DNA of 64,000 nucleotides, from positions 124,001 to 188,000 of the forward strand of contig NZ_JBFDAH010000009.1 in NCBI RefSeq assembly GCF_040719265.1, written 5' to 3'. The position numbers and the translations under genes are program-made. This document shows, one piece after another, positions 8,548 through 19,700 of this stretch (the first letter of the stretch is position 1; every line of letters begins with the position of its first letter). This DNA comes from Aliikangiella maris (lineage in GTDB: Bacteria; Pseudomonadota; Gammaproteobacteria; Enterobacterales; Kangiellaceae). The notes beneath the pieces were generated by a model. It was not told where the DNA came from and did not search any database. It saw only the letters and a list, made by a program, of their open reading frames with translations.

Positions 8548-11500
8548 GTGGCGCAAGAAAATCAAAACTCTTCAATAATTGAGCAAGCGGTAGCTGAAGG
8601 TGGTGCCTATGAAGTTATTCGCCAGCGGTTAATAGAACAAGGAAAAAGCTACCAGCAGCTCATTGAAAAACTCAATCAATCTCGACAGGCCGAATTTGGT
8701 TCAACCGATATGTCGGTGATGAGTCGTTTGCGTTTACGTACTGAAAATAATTGTCAAGCAAAAGATTTGGTTATTGTTGGGAATCATATTTTATTTGGCT
8801 ACAATGTTTTTCTAGGATTAAAAAAAGAAACAAAAGTTGAAGATGTTTTTTCCTTATATGAATTAAACGAAAATAATGGCGAGTTTGAATTGAAAAATAT
8901 TCCTCTCGACCAATCTTTTCTTGCTGATCAAAGGTTTCAATCAGAATTTAATGAGCTGTATAGCTATTATAAAGATACCGTTTTATCTCAGCTTGTTTTT
9001 AAAGAAAATAAACTCCTCGCTTCTTTTCAAATTGGTAAAAAACTTTCCGATATACGAGTCTTTCGTTGGGAAGTTTCTGCTGATGGAAATCGAATTGAGT
9101 ACATTGATAATCGTGGCGAACGAGATATTCAGCTGCCTGCCAGTCACAGTTTTGAATGGACTGCTTGTACGCGAGAAGATGTTGTTGAGGGACGCAATCC
9201 ACATATTAATATTCTCGATACGCTTTTTGTTGATTCGTTACGTGGTGATATTACTGTTAAAATTGAAAATAACACCAATGTTGGATTGGGTATCTATTCC
9301 GAGCCCGTAGAAGAAAAGAATCAAGCGCTGGATGATGCTGAATTCTACTATGCTGATTTAAATCCGATTATTCTACTCAAAATAAAACCTTACATGGAAG
9401 ATATTTATCGTTATTTAGTTTTTAATCGGCAAACAAAATCAATTTACCGTATTGATGCTATTGGTGATGCTTGCGTACAATTACCTGAAAGTCATGGCAT
9501 CATTTTTCCCGGTGGATATTGTCTCTCAACTGGAGAATATAAAACCTTCGAAGATAATATCGAGGGTTTGGTCTTCAAGCGGTCAATACGTTCACCTAAC
9601 GGTGAAGATGTCTTATTCATTTTTTATCAACCCGAATCCAATATTATTGCACTGTATCCTTATAATCTAATTAATAAGTCATTACAAAATCCATTGTTTG
9701 GCCATGGCTTTGGCTTTTATGAAGATGGCAAAATGTTAATTTTTTATGCGGAACAGGAGCCTAGTCGCATTCACCCAATTCAAATCTGGCAGACGCCTTA
9801 TTTTTCTGAAGTTTTTGCTAGTAATCAGCCTGTTTCCCAAAGTTTTTACGGCAAAATAGGCAATGCTGAATTAGTTCGTGGCATTTCAGAGCTTTATGCG
9901 ATTGCCAAAAGTGTAATGGAAGAGGATGTTTCTGCCGATCACTATCATCGACTTAGCGAACAATGTGACAAAATATTTGATGCTTATTTTTGGCTCGACT
10001 CACCAGAGCTTAAAGCGATTGCACAATTAACCAAAGAAATTGGCCATACCGCTGAAAATGTAATTGATGAATATGAAAAAGTTGTCAGTATTAAACAACA
10101 GTCAGAAAAAGCGCTTGTTGAAGCTCAAGCGTCACAAAAAGAGATTATTCGTCATATTGAGCCTCAAAGCTGGCATTCACCACAAGACTATGTTGAATCG
10201 TTGAGTAATATTCGCCATCATCGCGGACATTTGCTGACTATTCGAGATTATCGTTATATCGATATTGAAAGTGTTGACTCTCTGGATAAAGAAATTCAAA
10301 AAGTAGAACAGGAAGTCAGTCAGCACACAGTTAAATTTTTAGCGTCGAAAGATGCACTTGTCAGCTATTATAAAGCGCTCGAAAAAAACAAAAATGAAAG
10401 CCAAAAAGCAAAAACAAATGCTGAATTAGCACCTTTTATCGAAGCTATTGAGAACATCGCCAATGGATTAGATTTAATTTCTGAAATTTTAGCAACCCTC
10501 AAAATTGAAGATGCAACGGTACAAACTCAAATTGTTGACGAAGTATCGACGCTTTATGCCAAATTAAATCAGCAAAAAGCACAGCTATCACATCAACGTA
10601 AGTCAATGGGTAGTGCAGAGGCAACTGCCCAGTTTGCAGCTCGAATTAAGCTGCTCAATCAGTCGATTCATAATGCGTTAGGACTGGCGAGTACTCCTGA
10701 AAGATGCGATGAACAGTTATCTCGTTTGTTGGTACAGTTAGAAGAGCTTGAAGGCGAATTTAGCGAGTATGATGATTTTATCAGTGACATTATTGTTAAG
10801 CGCGAAGAAATTTTTGAATCGTTTGAAGAACATAAACAAAGTTTATTAGAAGCACGACAAAGAAAAGTACAGTCGTTAGCACAGGCGGGTGAAAGAATTT
10901 TACAAAGCATTGAGCGCAGAATAAAGCGCTTTAATGATCAAGACGAATTAAATACATTTTTTGCATCTGATGGGCTGGTTAGCAAAGTAAAGCAGATTAT
11001 TGGGCAAATTCAAGAACTGGATGATAGTGTTAAAGCCGAAGATTTAAACGCCAAAATTAAAGCCATTAATCAACAGGCAATTCGTTCATTGCGAGATAAA
11101 CAGGATTTATTTGAGTCTGGTGGTCAAGTGATAAAGTTAGGGCCCACACATAAATTTTCTGTGAATACTCAGGAGTTAGATCTGACTATTTTGCCTCAAG
11201 GTGAGCAACTTGCAGTGCGTTTGACGGGAACTGACTATTTTGAAATTCTTAATGATGAGCGCTTGCAAAAACTTCAAGAATACTGGTCATTGTCATTGCC
11301 CTCAGAAACTGAGAATCTATACCGAAGCGAGTATTTAGCTTACAGTATTTTAAAGACGGCTGAAAAAAATCAGGATGATCTTAAGTGGAGTGAGTTGCTA
11401 TTAGCGATTCATGATGAAAAGCAATTGTCAGATATCGTCAGTACTTATGCGACTCCCAGATTTCGTGAAGGTTATGAGAAAGGCATTCATGACCATGATG

Positions 11501-13878
11501 CCATGTTGATATTAAAAACTCTCATACCGGTTTATGATTTGGCTGGCGTGCTTAAATATGCGCCTAAAGTACGAGGAATGGCAATAATATTTTGGGCAAA
11601 TCAACAGAATCAGGCGGCACTAAAACTTTGGCCAGAGCAAGCAATGAATGCTATACAAATGGTTCAGGTCTTTACTAATTATCATGCGGTAGATTTACTA
11701 GTAGATGAAGTTAATCAGCATATGAGTAAATTTTTTAGTCAGCATGGGTTGGTTGTTTCATCATCTGAATGTATTAATATCTGTCGCTATCTAATAGACG
11801 AATTAGCTCAAGAAACCGTTGCTTTTGCAACCAGCAAATATGCACTTAGATTAGTTGATGAATTTAAATCGCATCTACAAAGCCAGGATGTTTGGCACAG
11901 TTACCAGCAATCATTGAAGCATTTAACTGGTCAAGTGGGCCGTCGCTGGCAACTTTCAGAATCTTGGTTAAGTGCATTTATTAAGGCGAATAAAAAGGAG
12001 CAATATAAAAATTATATTGGAGAAGCGGTTGCCATACTCAATGCTGAACAAAGAGTTTCGCGTACCGAAAATGAAATAGATATCCAAATGAAAATCGAAG
12101 GATTATTAGGAACTCATCCAAAAATTAATAATCAACAACTGTTTATTCAGCTCGATCAATTCCTAACATTAAATCAGCTTCATTTAGAACAAGTGATTCC
12201 AGGATTCAACCAATATTTACAGGTTAGACAAACAGTCATTGAAGAACAAAAACAGGCATTACGACTGTCAGAGTTTAAACCAAAACCATTATCTTCATTT
12301 GTGAGAAACCGTTTGATTAATGATGTTTATCTGCCAATTATTGGTGATAACCTTGCTAAACAAATGGGAACAGTTGGCGACAATAAGCGGTCAGATTTAA
12401 TGGGGTTATTGTTGATGATTTCTCCACCGGGCTATGGAAAAACCACGCTAATGGAATATGTTGCTGAACGATTAGGATTAATTTTTATGAAAATTAATTG
12501 TCCGGTTATTGGGCATCATGTTACCTCTATCGATCCTCAACAAGCAGACAACAGTGCTTGCCGTCAAGAATTGGAAAAGCTTAATCTGGCGCTTGAAATG
12601 GGAAATAATGTTATGCTTTATCTGGATGATATTCAGCATACGAATAGTGAGTTTTTACAAAAATTTATTTCACTTTGTGATGGTACACGACGCATTGAAG
12701 GTGTATGGAAAAACCAAGCCAAAACCTACGATATGCGTGGTAAGAAGTTTTGTGTTGTTATGGCTGGCAATCCTTATACCGAATCGGGCGAGTCATTCCA
12801 AATTCCAGATATGTTGGCTAACCGAGCAGATATTTATAATCTGGGTGATGTACTTAGTGGTAAAGAAGCGGTGTTCACCTTAAGTTATATTGAAAATGCC
12901 TTAACATCAAATCGTATTCTTGCGCCATTGGCAACTCGAGATATGAGCGATGTTTATCGCTTTATCGACATGTCTCAAGGAAAAAATATTCCAACAACAG
13001 AGCTGGTGCATCAATATAGTGGTGCTGAGGTGAAAGAGATTGTTGCAGTATTAGAACGCTTACAAAAAATTCAGCAAACAGTTTGGCGAGTTAATCAGGC
13101 TTATATCGCAGCCAGTGCGCAAGATGATAAATACCGTACAGAACCGGTGTTTAAACTACAAGGTTCTTATCGTAATATGAATAAGATGGCTGAGAAAGTC
13201 TCAGCCATTATGATCGATGAAGAAGTTGAACGTTTAATTAATGATCATTATCAAGGTGAAGCGCAACTATTAACAAAGGGAACAGAGTCAAACTTATTAA
13301 AGCTTGCCGAGTTGAGAGGATGCTTAAATGATGGCCAAAAACAACGTTGGCAGCAAATCAAAGATGACTTCATGCGCAATAGAGCTATGGGCGGGGATGA
13401 TGCTGATGTGGGTAATAAAATTGTTGCACAACTTGCTGATTTGGTAAATGGGCTGAAGCGATTTGAATCGACTCTTACGGTGCCGCATACAGTGTCAAAT
13501 GATGAAGAGCTATCTCAAACAACAAACACCTTACAAAAAGAACTCAATACGATTTTAAAAGATATTGCGCTACAGGTTAGCAAAATGGCAACTGCCAATC
13601 AGTTTAGTGAGAATGCTCAGTCAAAGCTAGACAAAACCATGCAGACGAGTCTGGCCGATAGAGATAATATTAAGCTGGTTCTTGAATCGACGCTGATGCC
13701 ATTAATTCGAATTATGGATGGCAAACTTGATCTGGATCTAAAAACCCATCGTAAAATGAATGAAATAAATGAAAGGTTAGCATTTATTACTGATAGACGG
13801 TCACCTAAAAAACATGCAGATAATCTCTCTGAGGAGAGTTTCCAAGAGAAAAGTGATGAACCAACCAATAATAACTAG
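8548..13878 (+). CDS. Giant AAA ATPase, 'DNA repair ATPase' (DUF3686-like) family
   Basis: A 1776-residue protein. The N-terminal about 450 residues are beta-rich, like the DUF3686 domain of proteins labelled 'ATPase involved in DNA repair'. A long helical/coiled-coil middle (about 480-860) and a further helical region (about 900-1250) follow. The C-terminal AAA module has Walker A SPPGYGKTT (about residues 1292-1300), Walker B MLYLDDIQ (about 1356-1363) and a sensor-1 like VVMAGNPYTESG (about 1404-1415). No membrane segment is seen. The GTG start has AGGGA at 8536-8540, spaced by 7. The gene follows the flotillin gene and is followed 9 bases later by a small PHA-granule-type gene. The 'DNA repair' label is inherited family naming; a role remodelling flotillin assemblies is equally plausible from context. 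Confidence 0.8.
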   Translation: MAQENQNSSIIEQAVAEGGAYEVIRQRLIEQGKSYQQLIEKLNQSRQAEFGSTDMSVMSRLRLRTENNCQAKDLVIVGNHILFGYNVFLGLKKETKVEDVFSLYELNENNGEFELKNIPLDQSFLADQRFQSEFNELYSYYKDTVLSQLVFKENKLLASFQIGKKLSDIRVFRWEVSADGNRIEYIDNRGERDIQLPASHSFEWTACTREDVVEGRNPHINILDTLFVDSLRGDITVKIENNTNVGLGIYSEPVEEKNQALDDAEFYYADLNPIILLKIKPYMEDIYRYLVFNRQTKSIYRIDAIGDACVQLPESHGIIFPGGYCLSTGEYKTFEDNIEGLVFKRSIRSPNGEDVLFIFYQPESNIIALYPYNLINKSLQNPLFGHGFGFYEDGKMLIFYAEQEPSRIHPIQIWQTPYFSEVFASNQPVSQSFYGKIGNAELVRGISELYAIAKSVMEEDVSADHYHRLSEQCDKIFDAYFWLDSPELKAIAQLTKEIGHTAENVIDEYEKVVSIKQQSEKALVEAQASQKEIIRHIEPQSWHSPQDYVESLSNIRHHRGHLLTIRDYRYIDIESVDSLDKEIQKVEQEVSQHTVKFLASKDALVSYYKALEKNKNESQKAKTNAELAPFIEAIENIANGLDLISEILATLKIEDATVQTQIVDEVSTLYAKLNQQKAQLSHQRKSMGSAEATAQFAARIKLLNQSIHNALGLASTPERCDEQLSRLLVQLEELEGEFSEYDDFISDIIVKREEIFESFEEHKQSLLEARQRKVQSLAQAGERILQSIERRIKRFNDQDELNTFFASDGLVSKVKQIIGQIQELDDSVKAEDLNAKIKAINQQAIRSLRDKQDLFESGGQVIKLGPTHKFSVNTQELDLTILPQGEQLAVRLTGTDYFEILNDERLQKLQEYWSLSLPSETENLYRSEYLAYSILKTAEKNQDDLKWSELLLAIHDEKQLSDIVSTYATPRFREGYEKGIHDHDAMLILKTLIPVYDLAGVLKYAPKVRGMAIIFWANQQNQAALKLWPEQAMNAIQMVQVFTNYHAVDLLVDEVNQHMSKFFSQHGLVVSSSECINICRYLIDELAQETVAFATSKYALRLVDEFKSHLQSQDVWHSYQQSLKHLTGQVGRRWQLSESWLSAFIKANKKEQYKNYIGEAVAILNAEQRVSRTENEIDIQMKIEGLLGTHPKINNQQLFIQLDQFLTLNQLHLEQVIPGFNQYLQVRQTVIEEQKQALRLSEFKPKPLSSFVRNRLINDVYLPIIGDNLAKQMGTVGDNKRSDLMGLLLMISPPGYGKTTLMEYVAERLGLIFMKINCPVIGHHVTSIDPQQADNSACRQELEKLNLALEMGNNVMLYLDDIQHTNSEFLQKFISLCDGTRRIEGVWKNQAKTYDMRGKKFCVVMAGNPYTESGESFQIPDMLANRADIYNLGDVLSGKEAVFTLSYIENALTSNRILAPLATRDMSDVYRFIDMSQGKNIPTTELVHQYSGAEVKEIVAVLERLQKIQQTVWRVNQAYIAASAQDDKYRTEPVFKLQGSYRNMNKMAEKVSAIMIDEEVERLINDHYQGEAQLLTKGTESNLLKLAELRGCLNDGQKQRWQQIKDDFMRNRAMGGDDADVGNKIVAQLADLVNGLKRFESTLTVPHTVSNDEELSQTTNTLQKELNTILKDIALQVSKMATANQFSENAQSKLDKTMQTSLADRDNIKLVLESTLMPLIRIMDGKLDLDLKTHRKMNEINERLAFITDRRSPKKHADNLSEESFQEKSDEPTNNN

Positions 13879-13887
13879 ATACGTATT

Positions 13888-14169
13888 ATGTCAGTAATAA
13901 AAATTGAGAAAAACCATCAGCTTACCATTATACAACTCAAAAATAGAATTGAACAAATGGCGGAGCAAATCGGCGAAGAATTTGCCATTAAATATGAGTG
14001 GGAAGACAGTACATGTATGCTGTTTAGAGGTAAAGGAATTAATGGTGATATTGAATTTAATTCCCAGCAGTTAGTATTCACCATGCGTTTGGGAATGATG
14101 TGGCGCGTATTGCGCAATGCCATTGAGTCAAAAGTAACTCAAGCAATTGAGCAAAATTTGATGCATTGA
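13888..14169 (+). CDS. Polyhydroxyalkanoic acid system (PHA_gran_rgn) family small protein
   Basis: A 93-residue protein with no signal or membrane segment. Its pattern (IKIEKNHQL at the start, YEWEDSTCMLFRGKGINGDIEF in the middle, MRLGMMWRVLRNAIESKV near the end) resembles the short PHA-system/granule-region family (PF09650-like). The function of that family is poorly known, and no PHA synthase or phasin is nearby. It begins 9 bases after the ATPase stop, so it is probably the last gene of the flotillin-ATPase operon and may act with the ATPase. The family assignment was made by eye and is moderate. Confidence 0.6.
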   Translation: MSVIKIEKNHQLTIIQLKNRIEQMAEQIGEEFAIKYEWEDSTCMLFRGKGINGDIEFNSQQLVFTMRLGMMWRVLRNAIESKVTQAIEQNLMH

Positions 14170-14182
14170 ATTTGGAGTCATT

Positions 14183-14210
14183 TTGGCCTTGTATCAAGAT
14201 CAGCTATAAT
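14183..14210 (+). promoter_or_regulatory. Sigma70-type promoter for the peroxiredoxin gene
   Basis: TTGGCC (-35), a 16-bp spacer and a perfect TATAAT (-10) lie 44 bases before the peroxiredoxin start codon. The match to the consensus is good. Confidence 0.6.
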
Positions 14211-14253
14211 TGCGTCTGAGACAAATTCTAAATAATCGATCAGAGGTCAATCT

Positions 14254-14733
14254 ATGACAATCCAAATTGGTGATAAAATCCCCCAGGTGAGTATCAAAGC
14301 TGTATCAGATGGTGAAATACTCGAAACCAATACCGAAACCTTATTTGCCACCGGCAAAGCAGTCTTGTTTGGCGTACCAGGTGCGTTTACTCCTACTTGC
14401 TCTCAAGCACATTTACCCGAGTATGTTGATCTGTTCGAAGCCATTAAAGCAAAAGGTGTTGATAAGATTGTTTGTATGTCGGTTAACGATGCGTTTGTTA
14501 TGAAAGCATGGGCTGATGCCAGTGACGCTCACAAAATTATTATGCTTGCCGATGGTAGTGCAGATTTTACTGAACAACTTGGATTACAGCTCGATGCTTC
14601 AACATTTGGGATGGGATTGCGTTGTCAACGGTTTGCGATGATTATTGAAGATGGCGCAGTTAAGCAGTGTTTTGTTGAACAGCCTAAACAGTTTGAAGTT
14701 TCTAAAGCGGAATATATTTTAGAAAAACTGTAA
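14254..14733 (+). CDS. Peroxiredoxin, Prx5 type
   Basis: A 159-residue thiol peroxidase of the Prx5 group (atypical 2-Cys or 1-Cys), reducing H2O2 and organic peroxides in the cytoplasm. The peroxidatic Cys49 sits in PGAFTPTCS, the family signature. Cys74 (IVCMSVND) is common in the family. Cys124 in GLRCQRFAM replaces the small residue often seen before the KRYA segment and could act as a resolving Cys. No fused glutaredoxin domain is present. ATG follows GAGG at suitable spacing. The gene has its own promoter and appears monocistronic. Confidence 0.92.
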   Translation: MTIQIGDKIPQVSIKAVSDGEILETNTETLFATGKAVLFGVPGAFTPTCSQAHLPEYVDLFEAIKAKGVDKIVCMSVNDAFVMKAWADASDAHKIIMLADGSADFTEQLGLQLDASTFGMGLRCQRFAMIIEDGAVKQCFVEQPKQFEVSKAEYILEKL

Positions 14734-14936
14734 CTTTTTTCGATAATAATTGTCTAATTATTCCAGTTAGAAATTCAAGTGTAGCCAATTTCACAACATG
14801 GCTACAGCAATTATTGTGGATTAATCTCTTGCTCGCATTGATTGAAAGGAATACTGACTATTGAATTATTATAATTTCAATACGACTGATCAATCAATGC
14901 TTTTGCTATTGGTTAAAATTAAAATGAGGTACAACA

Positions 14937-15413
14937 ATGAACTCATCTTTTTTTAGTGGCATTTTACTTGTCATTTTTTTAGTGCTGGGTTCCGGGTGTA
15001 CTGCAATTAATAAAAATAAGCAAACAATTGATTATCAACCATTTATTGATGAGCAAAAGTTAGAAAAAATTTCACGGATAACACTATTTAGATTACACGG
15101 GTGGCGTGCATTAAATGAAAACTATCTAATTTTAGATACTTCACCACATCGGCCTTATTTAATTGAATTGAAGTTTCCTTGTGTTGAGCTAAAATTTTCT
15201 CATGCTATTGCAGTACACCATTCGTCTCCTGGTTCACTTGAATCAAAATTTGATGCTATCTATATTCCAGAATATCCGCATCAAAAGTGCTATATTGAAT
15301 CGATTTATCGCTTATCAAAAGAACAAGCACAGGCTTTATTTGCTTTTGGTAAAGATGATTCAAACAGCCATAAAGCCCCTCAAATAGAGAAAACTTCACA
15401 AAACCAAAGATAA
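14937..15413 (+). CDS. Lipoprotein of DUF6491 type
   Basis: A 158-residue protein with a lipoprotein signal: a hydrophobic N-terminus ending in the lipobox LGSGC (lipidated Cys about residue 21). The mature part has the pattern seen in DUF6491 proteins: HGWRALNENYLILDTS, RPYLIELKFPCVELKFS, a FDAIYIP segment, a second Cys (QKCYIESIYRLS) and a hydrophilic tail. The two cysteines probably form a disulfide. Function is unknown. The start is preceded by GAGG at usable spacing. The family call is from pattern memory and is moderate. Confidence 0.65.
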   Translation: MNSSFFSGILLVIFLVLGSGCTAINKNKQTIDYQPFIDEQKLEKISRITLFRLHGWRALNENYLILDTSPHRPYLIELKFPCVELKFSHAIAVHHSSPGSLESKFDAIYIPEYPHQKCYIESIYRLSKEQAQALFAFGKDDSNSHKAPQIEKTSQNQR

Positions 15414-15620
15414 CTTGTATAAATCGATGCCATAATAATAGGGCTTTGTTATACTTTGGGTCTATTGGTACATGATGATTCATTCGTGCACCCTTTCATT
15501 TATTTTATACAAAATATCATGCAAAACTGCTTAGTGATTAATATTAATTCTTAATTGATAAATCATTAAAAAATTTATTAAGTTCCTCATTGCTCATATT
15601 AACCACTGCCGGAGTTAACG

Positions 15621-16691
15621 ATGTTTAATTCTAAACTGCAAAGTCAAATATTCTTAACATTGATTTTGGCAACATTACTTATCAGCTGTAATCAGCAACA
15701 AAAAACAGAAATTAAGGAAGTCATCCTCAGGCCAGTAAGAACAATGCAGATCCATGCGACATCGGTCAATCCGTTACATGAGTTTACAGCGGTTGTTGAT
15801 GCTTCAAAAAAAGCCGATCTGTCGTTTAAGATATCTGGTGAGTTAATCGAGTTACCTGTTAAGCAAGGCGATAGAGTTAAAACTGGACAAGTTATCGCAA
15901 GGCTTGATGATAAAGATATCCTTATTCAACTTGATGAAGCAAAGTCGACTTATCATAAAGCAAGTTCAGATTTTAATCGTGCCAAAGACTTACTGAAAAC
16001 CAATCATATTTCACAGTCTGATTATGATCTTTTGAAAGCGCAATTTAATTCAGCAAAAGCTAAGCTGGAAACTGCTGAAAATAATTTAGCTTATACTCGA
16101 CTAAAAGCTTCATTTGAAGGAGTGGTTGCTAAAAAATATGTTGAAAATTTTGAAGAGGTGACGGTAACACAACCAATTATTGCGCTTCATGATCTATCGT
16201 ACCTTAATTTAAAAATTGATGTACCAGAAAGTATAATGATTAATGTAAAAAAACAAAGCGAGCGTCCTACAGCAATTGCGGTGTTTGATGCAATCGATGA
16301 TATTGAGTTTCCATTAACCTTTAAAGAAATTTCTACTCAAGCTGATGAAGTCACAAAAACTTATGAAGTGACCTATACAATGCCTGCACCAACGGCGTAT
16401 ACCATTTTGCCCGGAATGACGGCAAGGGTAATGGGACGACGTATACTTGATAAAAAGCAACCTGAAATATTCTATTTGCCACCCAGTACAGTATTAAAGG
16501 ATAAGCAAGGGCATTATGTTTTCATCGTTGTTCCAGTTGAAAATAACAAAGGAAAAATTCAGCGCAAGCCCGTTTCAATTGGTGAAATTACGCCATTTGG
16601 TCTTGAAATCTTTAGTGGTGTTGATAACGGTGACAGTTTGCTGACTGCGGGTATGAGTAAAGTAACAAATGGACAGTTAGTTAAATTATAA
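15621..16691 (+). CDS. RND efflux periplasmic adaptor (membrane fusion protein)
   Basis: A 356-residue MFP-type adaptor anchored as a lipoprotein (lipobox LLISC, Cys about 23). Domain order is as expected: beta-barrel start and lipoyl half-motif (ADLSFKISGELIELPVKQGDRVKTGQVIARLDD, about 67-100), alpha-helical hairpin (about 105-150), second lipoyl half, beta-barrel and membrane-proximal domain. It bridges an inner-membrane RND pump to an outer-membrane channel. The permease gene follows by 38 bases on the same strand. No TolC-like gene is adjacent, so a channel must be encoded elsewhere. Substrate is unknown. Confidence 0.93.
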   Translation: MFNSKLQSQIFLTLILATLLISCNQQQKTEIKEVILRPVRTMQIHATSVNPLHEFTAVVDASKKADLSFKISGELIELPVKQGDRVKTGQVIARLDDKDILIQLDEAKSTYHKASSDFNRAKDLLKTNHISQSDYDLLKAQFNSAKAKLETAENNLAYTRLKASFEGVVAKKYVENFEEVTVTQPIIALHDLSYLNLKIDVPESIMINVKKQSERPTAIAVFDAIDDIEFPLTFKEISTQADEVTKTYEVTYTMPAPTAYTILPGMTARVMGRRILDKKQPEIFYLPPSTVLKDKQGHYVFIVVPVENNKGKIQRKPVSIGEITPFGLEIFSGVDNGDSLLTAGMSKVTNGQLVKL

Positions 16692-16729
16692 AAATAAATT
16701 ACATTGAAAAGTCGCTACGTCAGGAGCTG

Positions 16730-19700
16730 ATGGTGAATATTACTCGCGCTGCAATTGTTAATAATCGAACTTCATGGACTTTACTATTAGTCATTACTTT
16801 TTTTGGTCTTTGGGCTTATCAAAATATGCCGAAAGATTACGATCCTGGTTTCATTATACGTACTGCTCAGGTGATTACTTATTTCCCTGGCGCAAGTCCC
16901 GAGCGTGTTGAGCAATTGGTAACAGATAAACTGGAAAAAGTTATCCAGGAAATTCCTGAGCTCGACTATGTTAATAGTGAGTCTCGAACTGGCGTTTCGA
17001 TTATTAGTGTTAATATTAAAGAAAGCTACAAAGTCATGCGCCCGATTTGGGATAACTTGCGCAGAAAAATAGAGGCTGCAACGAGTGAGTTACCCGCTGA
17101 TGCGCAATCGCCGATTGTTAATGATGAGTTTGGCGATGTTTTTGGTATTGTGATTGGTGTTACTGCCGAAGGTTATACTTATGGTGAATTGGAAAACTTA
17201 GCCGAACAGATTAAAGACGACCTGCTTCGGCTTGATGAAGCAGCTAAAGTTGATATTTTTGGTATTCAGGAAGAGCGCATCTTTATTGAATATAATAATT
17301 CTCATTTGTCTGAGTTAGGCTTGTCACCTAGCCAATTAAGCGAACAATTAACCAGCCGAAATATTGTCAATCCTGGTGGTACAATCAATATTGATGATGA
17401 GCAAATTGCACTGGAGCCAACTGGAAACTTTGAATCCGTCGAAGAAATAAAAAAGACGGTGATTAATTTACCCGGTAGTGATCAGGTTTTATATTTAGAA
17501 GATATTGCACAAATTTCTCGCGGATATGTTGATCCGGCGAAAACCAAAGTGAGCGTATCTGGTGAACGAGCAATGTCGATAGCTATCTCGATGCGAAAAG
17601 GGGGTAACAATATTCACTTGGGCGAACAGGTTACTCAGGCCATAAATGAATTTTATCGTATTTATCCAATTGGTGTTGATTTTCATCTGGTATCTTATTT
17701 ACCAAAAGAAGTTGAACAAAAAGTTGATAATTTTATCAGTAATCTGTTGCAGGCGATTGCTGTGGTTACTTTGGTGATGCTTTTTTTTCTTGGCTTAAGA
17801 ACCGGCTTAATTGTTGCTGTTTTAATTCCTGCCAGTATGATTTTTGCAATTCTGGTGATGTCATTTTTTGATATTGGTATTGATCAGATTTCATTAGCGG
17901 CGCTTATAATCGCATTAGGCATGCTGGTAGATAATGGTATCGTCATGTCAGAAAGTATTATGGTTGACATGGAAAATGGCAAAAAACCAATTGCTGCAGC
18001 AGTCGATTCAGCCAATGAATTGAAAGTGCCATTACTCACTTCATCATTAACAACAGCGGCAGCATTTTTGCCAATCTTCTTAGCTGAATCCACAACCGGT
18101 GAATATACGGCTTCTTTATTCAAAGTTGTAACAATTACTTTGTTATGTTCCTGGATTTTATCGATGACAATTATTCCTATGCTGTGTGTTTACTTTATGA
18201 AAATAAAAAAGCAACGACAGCATTTTAATCAGGGAATTTATCGAATTTATCATCAAATACTCGATAAGTTTTTAGCCTATCGCGGACTAACGCTGTCGAG
18301 CACTCTGGTTATTTTAGTGATTGCCATGATGGGGTTAAACCGTGTACCAAAACTGTTTTTTCCACCTTCGGATAGACCTTATTTTAAGGTTGAACTTGAG
18401 CTGCCATTAGGCACACATATTGATGCGATGGATGGGGTGGTTAAGGAGATAGAAGCTTTTATCGAAAAAGAATTAGCCGTTGGTTCGTCACGTAATACCG
18501 GTGTGACAACATGGATAAGTTATACTGGCTCGGGTGGTCCAAGATTTTTATTAACACATAACCCTAAGCCGTTTAGTGCAAATTATGCATTAATGATTAT
18601 TAATACCTCCTCTTTTGAGGTTATTGATAAGATGATCTCAAAATTAGATCAATATACGTTTAATCATTTTCCAGACTTGCTGGTCAAGTTAAGAAAAATT
18701 GAAAACGGAGCCGCGATTGCTAACCCTGTTGAAGTTCGTGTTAGCGGAAAAGACAGCCGAATATTATTTGAGTATGTTGATTTAATTAAACAGCAGTTTA
18801 CACAGATTGATGGTTTAAAATCAATTAGTGACAACTGGGGATTACCAATCAAAAAGTTGAAAGTAAAAATCAATCAAGCGCGTGCTAAGCGAGCAGGCAT
18901 ATCAAGTAAAGATATAGCGATTTCATTACAAACAGGTTTATCGGGACTAGAGTTAACACAATATCGTGAAAATGACGATGTAATTCCGATTATGATGCGC
19001 TCAACTGCGGCAGATCGACAAGATATTGGTAAACTTGAGGCGCTGGCTGTTTACTCTCAAGCCACAGGTATTGCTGTTCCGCTTAAGCAGGTCGCAGATA
19101 TCGAAATGGTATGGGAAGCTGCCAACATTATGCGGCGTGATCGACTTAAAACGGTGACGGTTGGTGCTCAGTTGGAAAATGATGTTACGGCGAATGAAGC
19201 ATTTGAACAATTATTACCTTGGTTAAAGAAACAGCAGTCTCAATGGGCACCTGGCTACCGCTTTGAGCTTGGTGGTGAGGCTGAATCATCAGGTAAGGCG
19301 AATCGTTCAATTGTTGAAAAGTTGCCTGTGGCTGTTTTAATTATTGTGCTGCTTTTAGTGGCACAATTTAACTCAATTCGACAGTCTATTATTGTTTTGG
19401 TAACCATTCCATTAGGACTAATCGGCGTGACGGTAGGTTTGTTAGTTGGCCAGTCATTTTTTGGGTTTATGACTTTATTGGGAATAATTTCTTTAGCTGG
19501 TATCGTGATTAATAATGCTATCGTTTTATTAGAGCGTATAAAAATTGAGCGAGAGGCTAATCCTGATAATCCGATAGATGCAATTATTGAAGCGGCTAAA
19601 AGGCGTATGCGCCCTATTTTGTTAACGACAGCAACAACGGTTTTCGGTTTGGTTCCTCTGTATCTGGGGGGAGGTGAAATGTGGGAACCCATGGCTCTTT

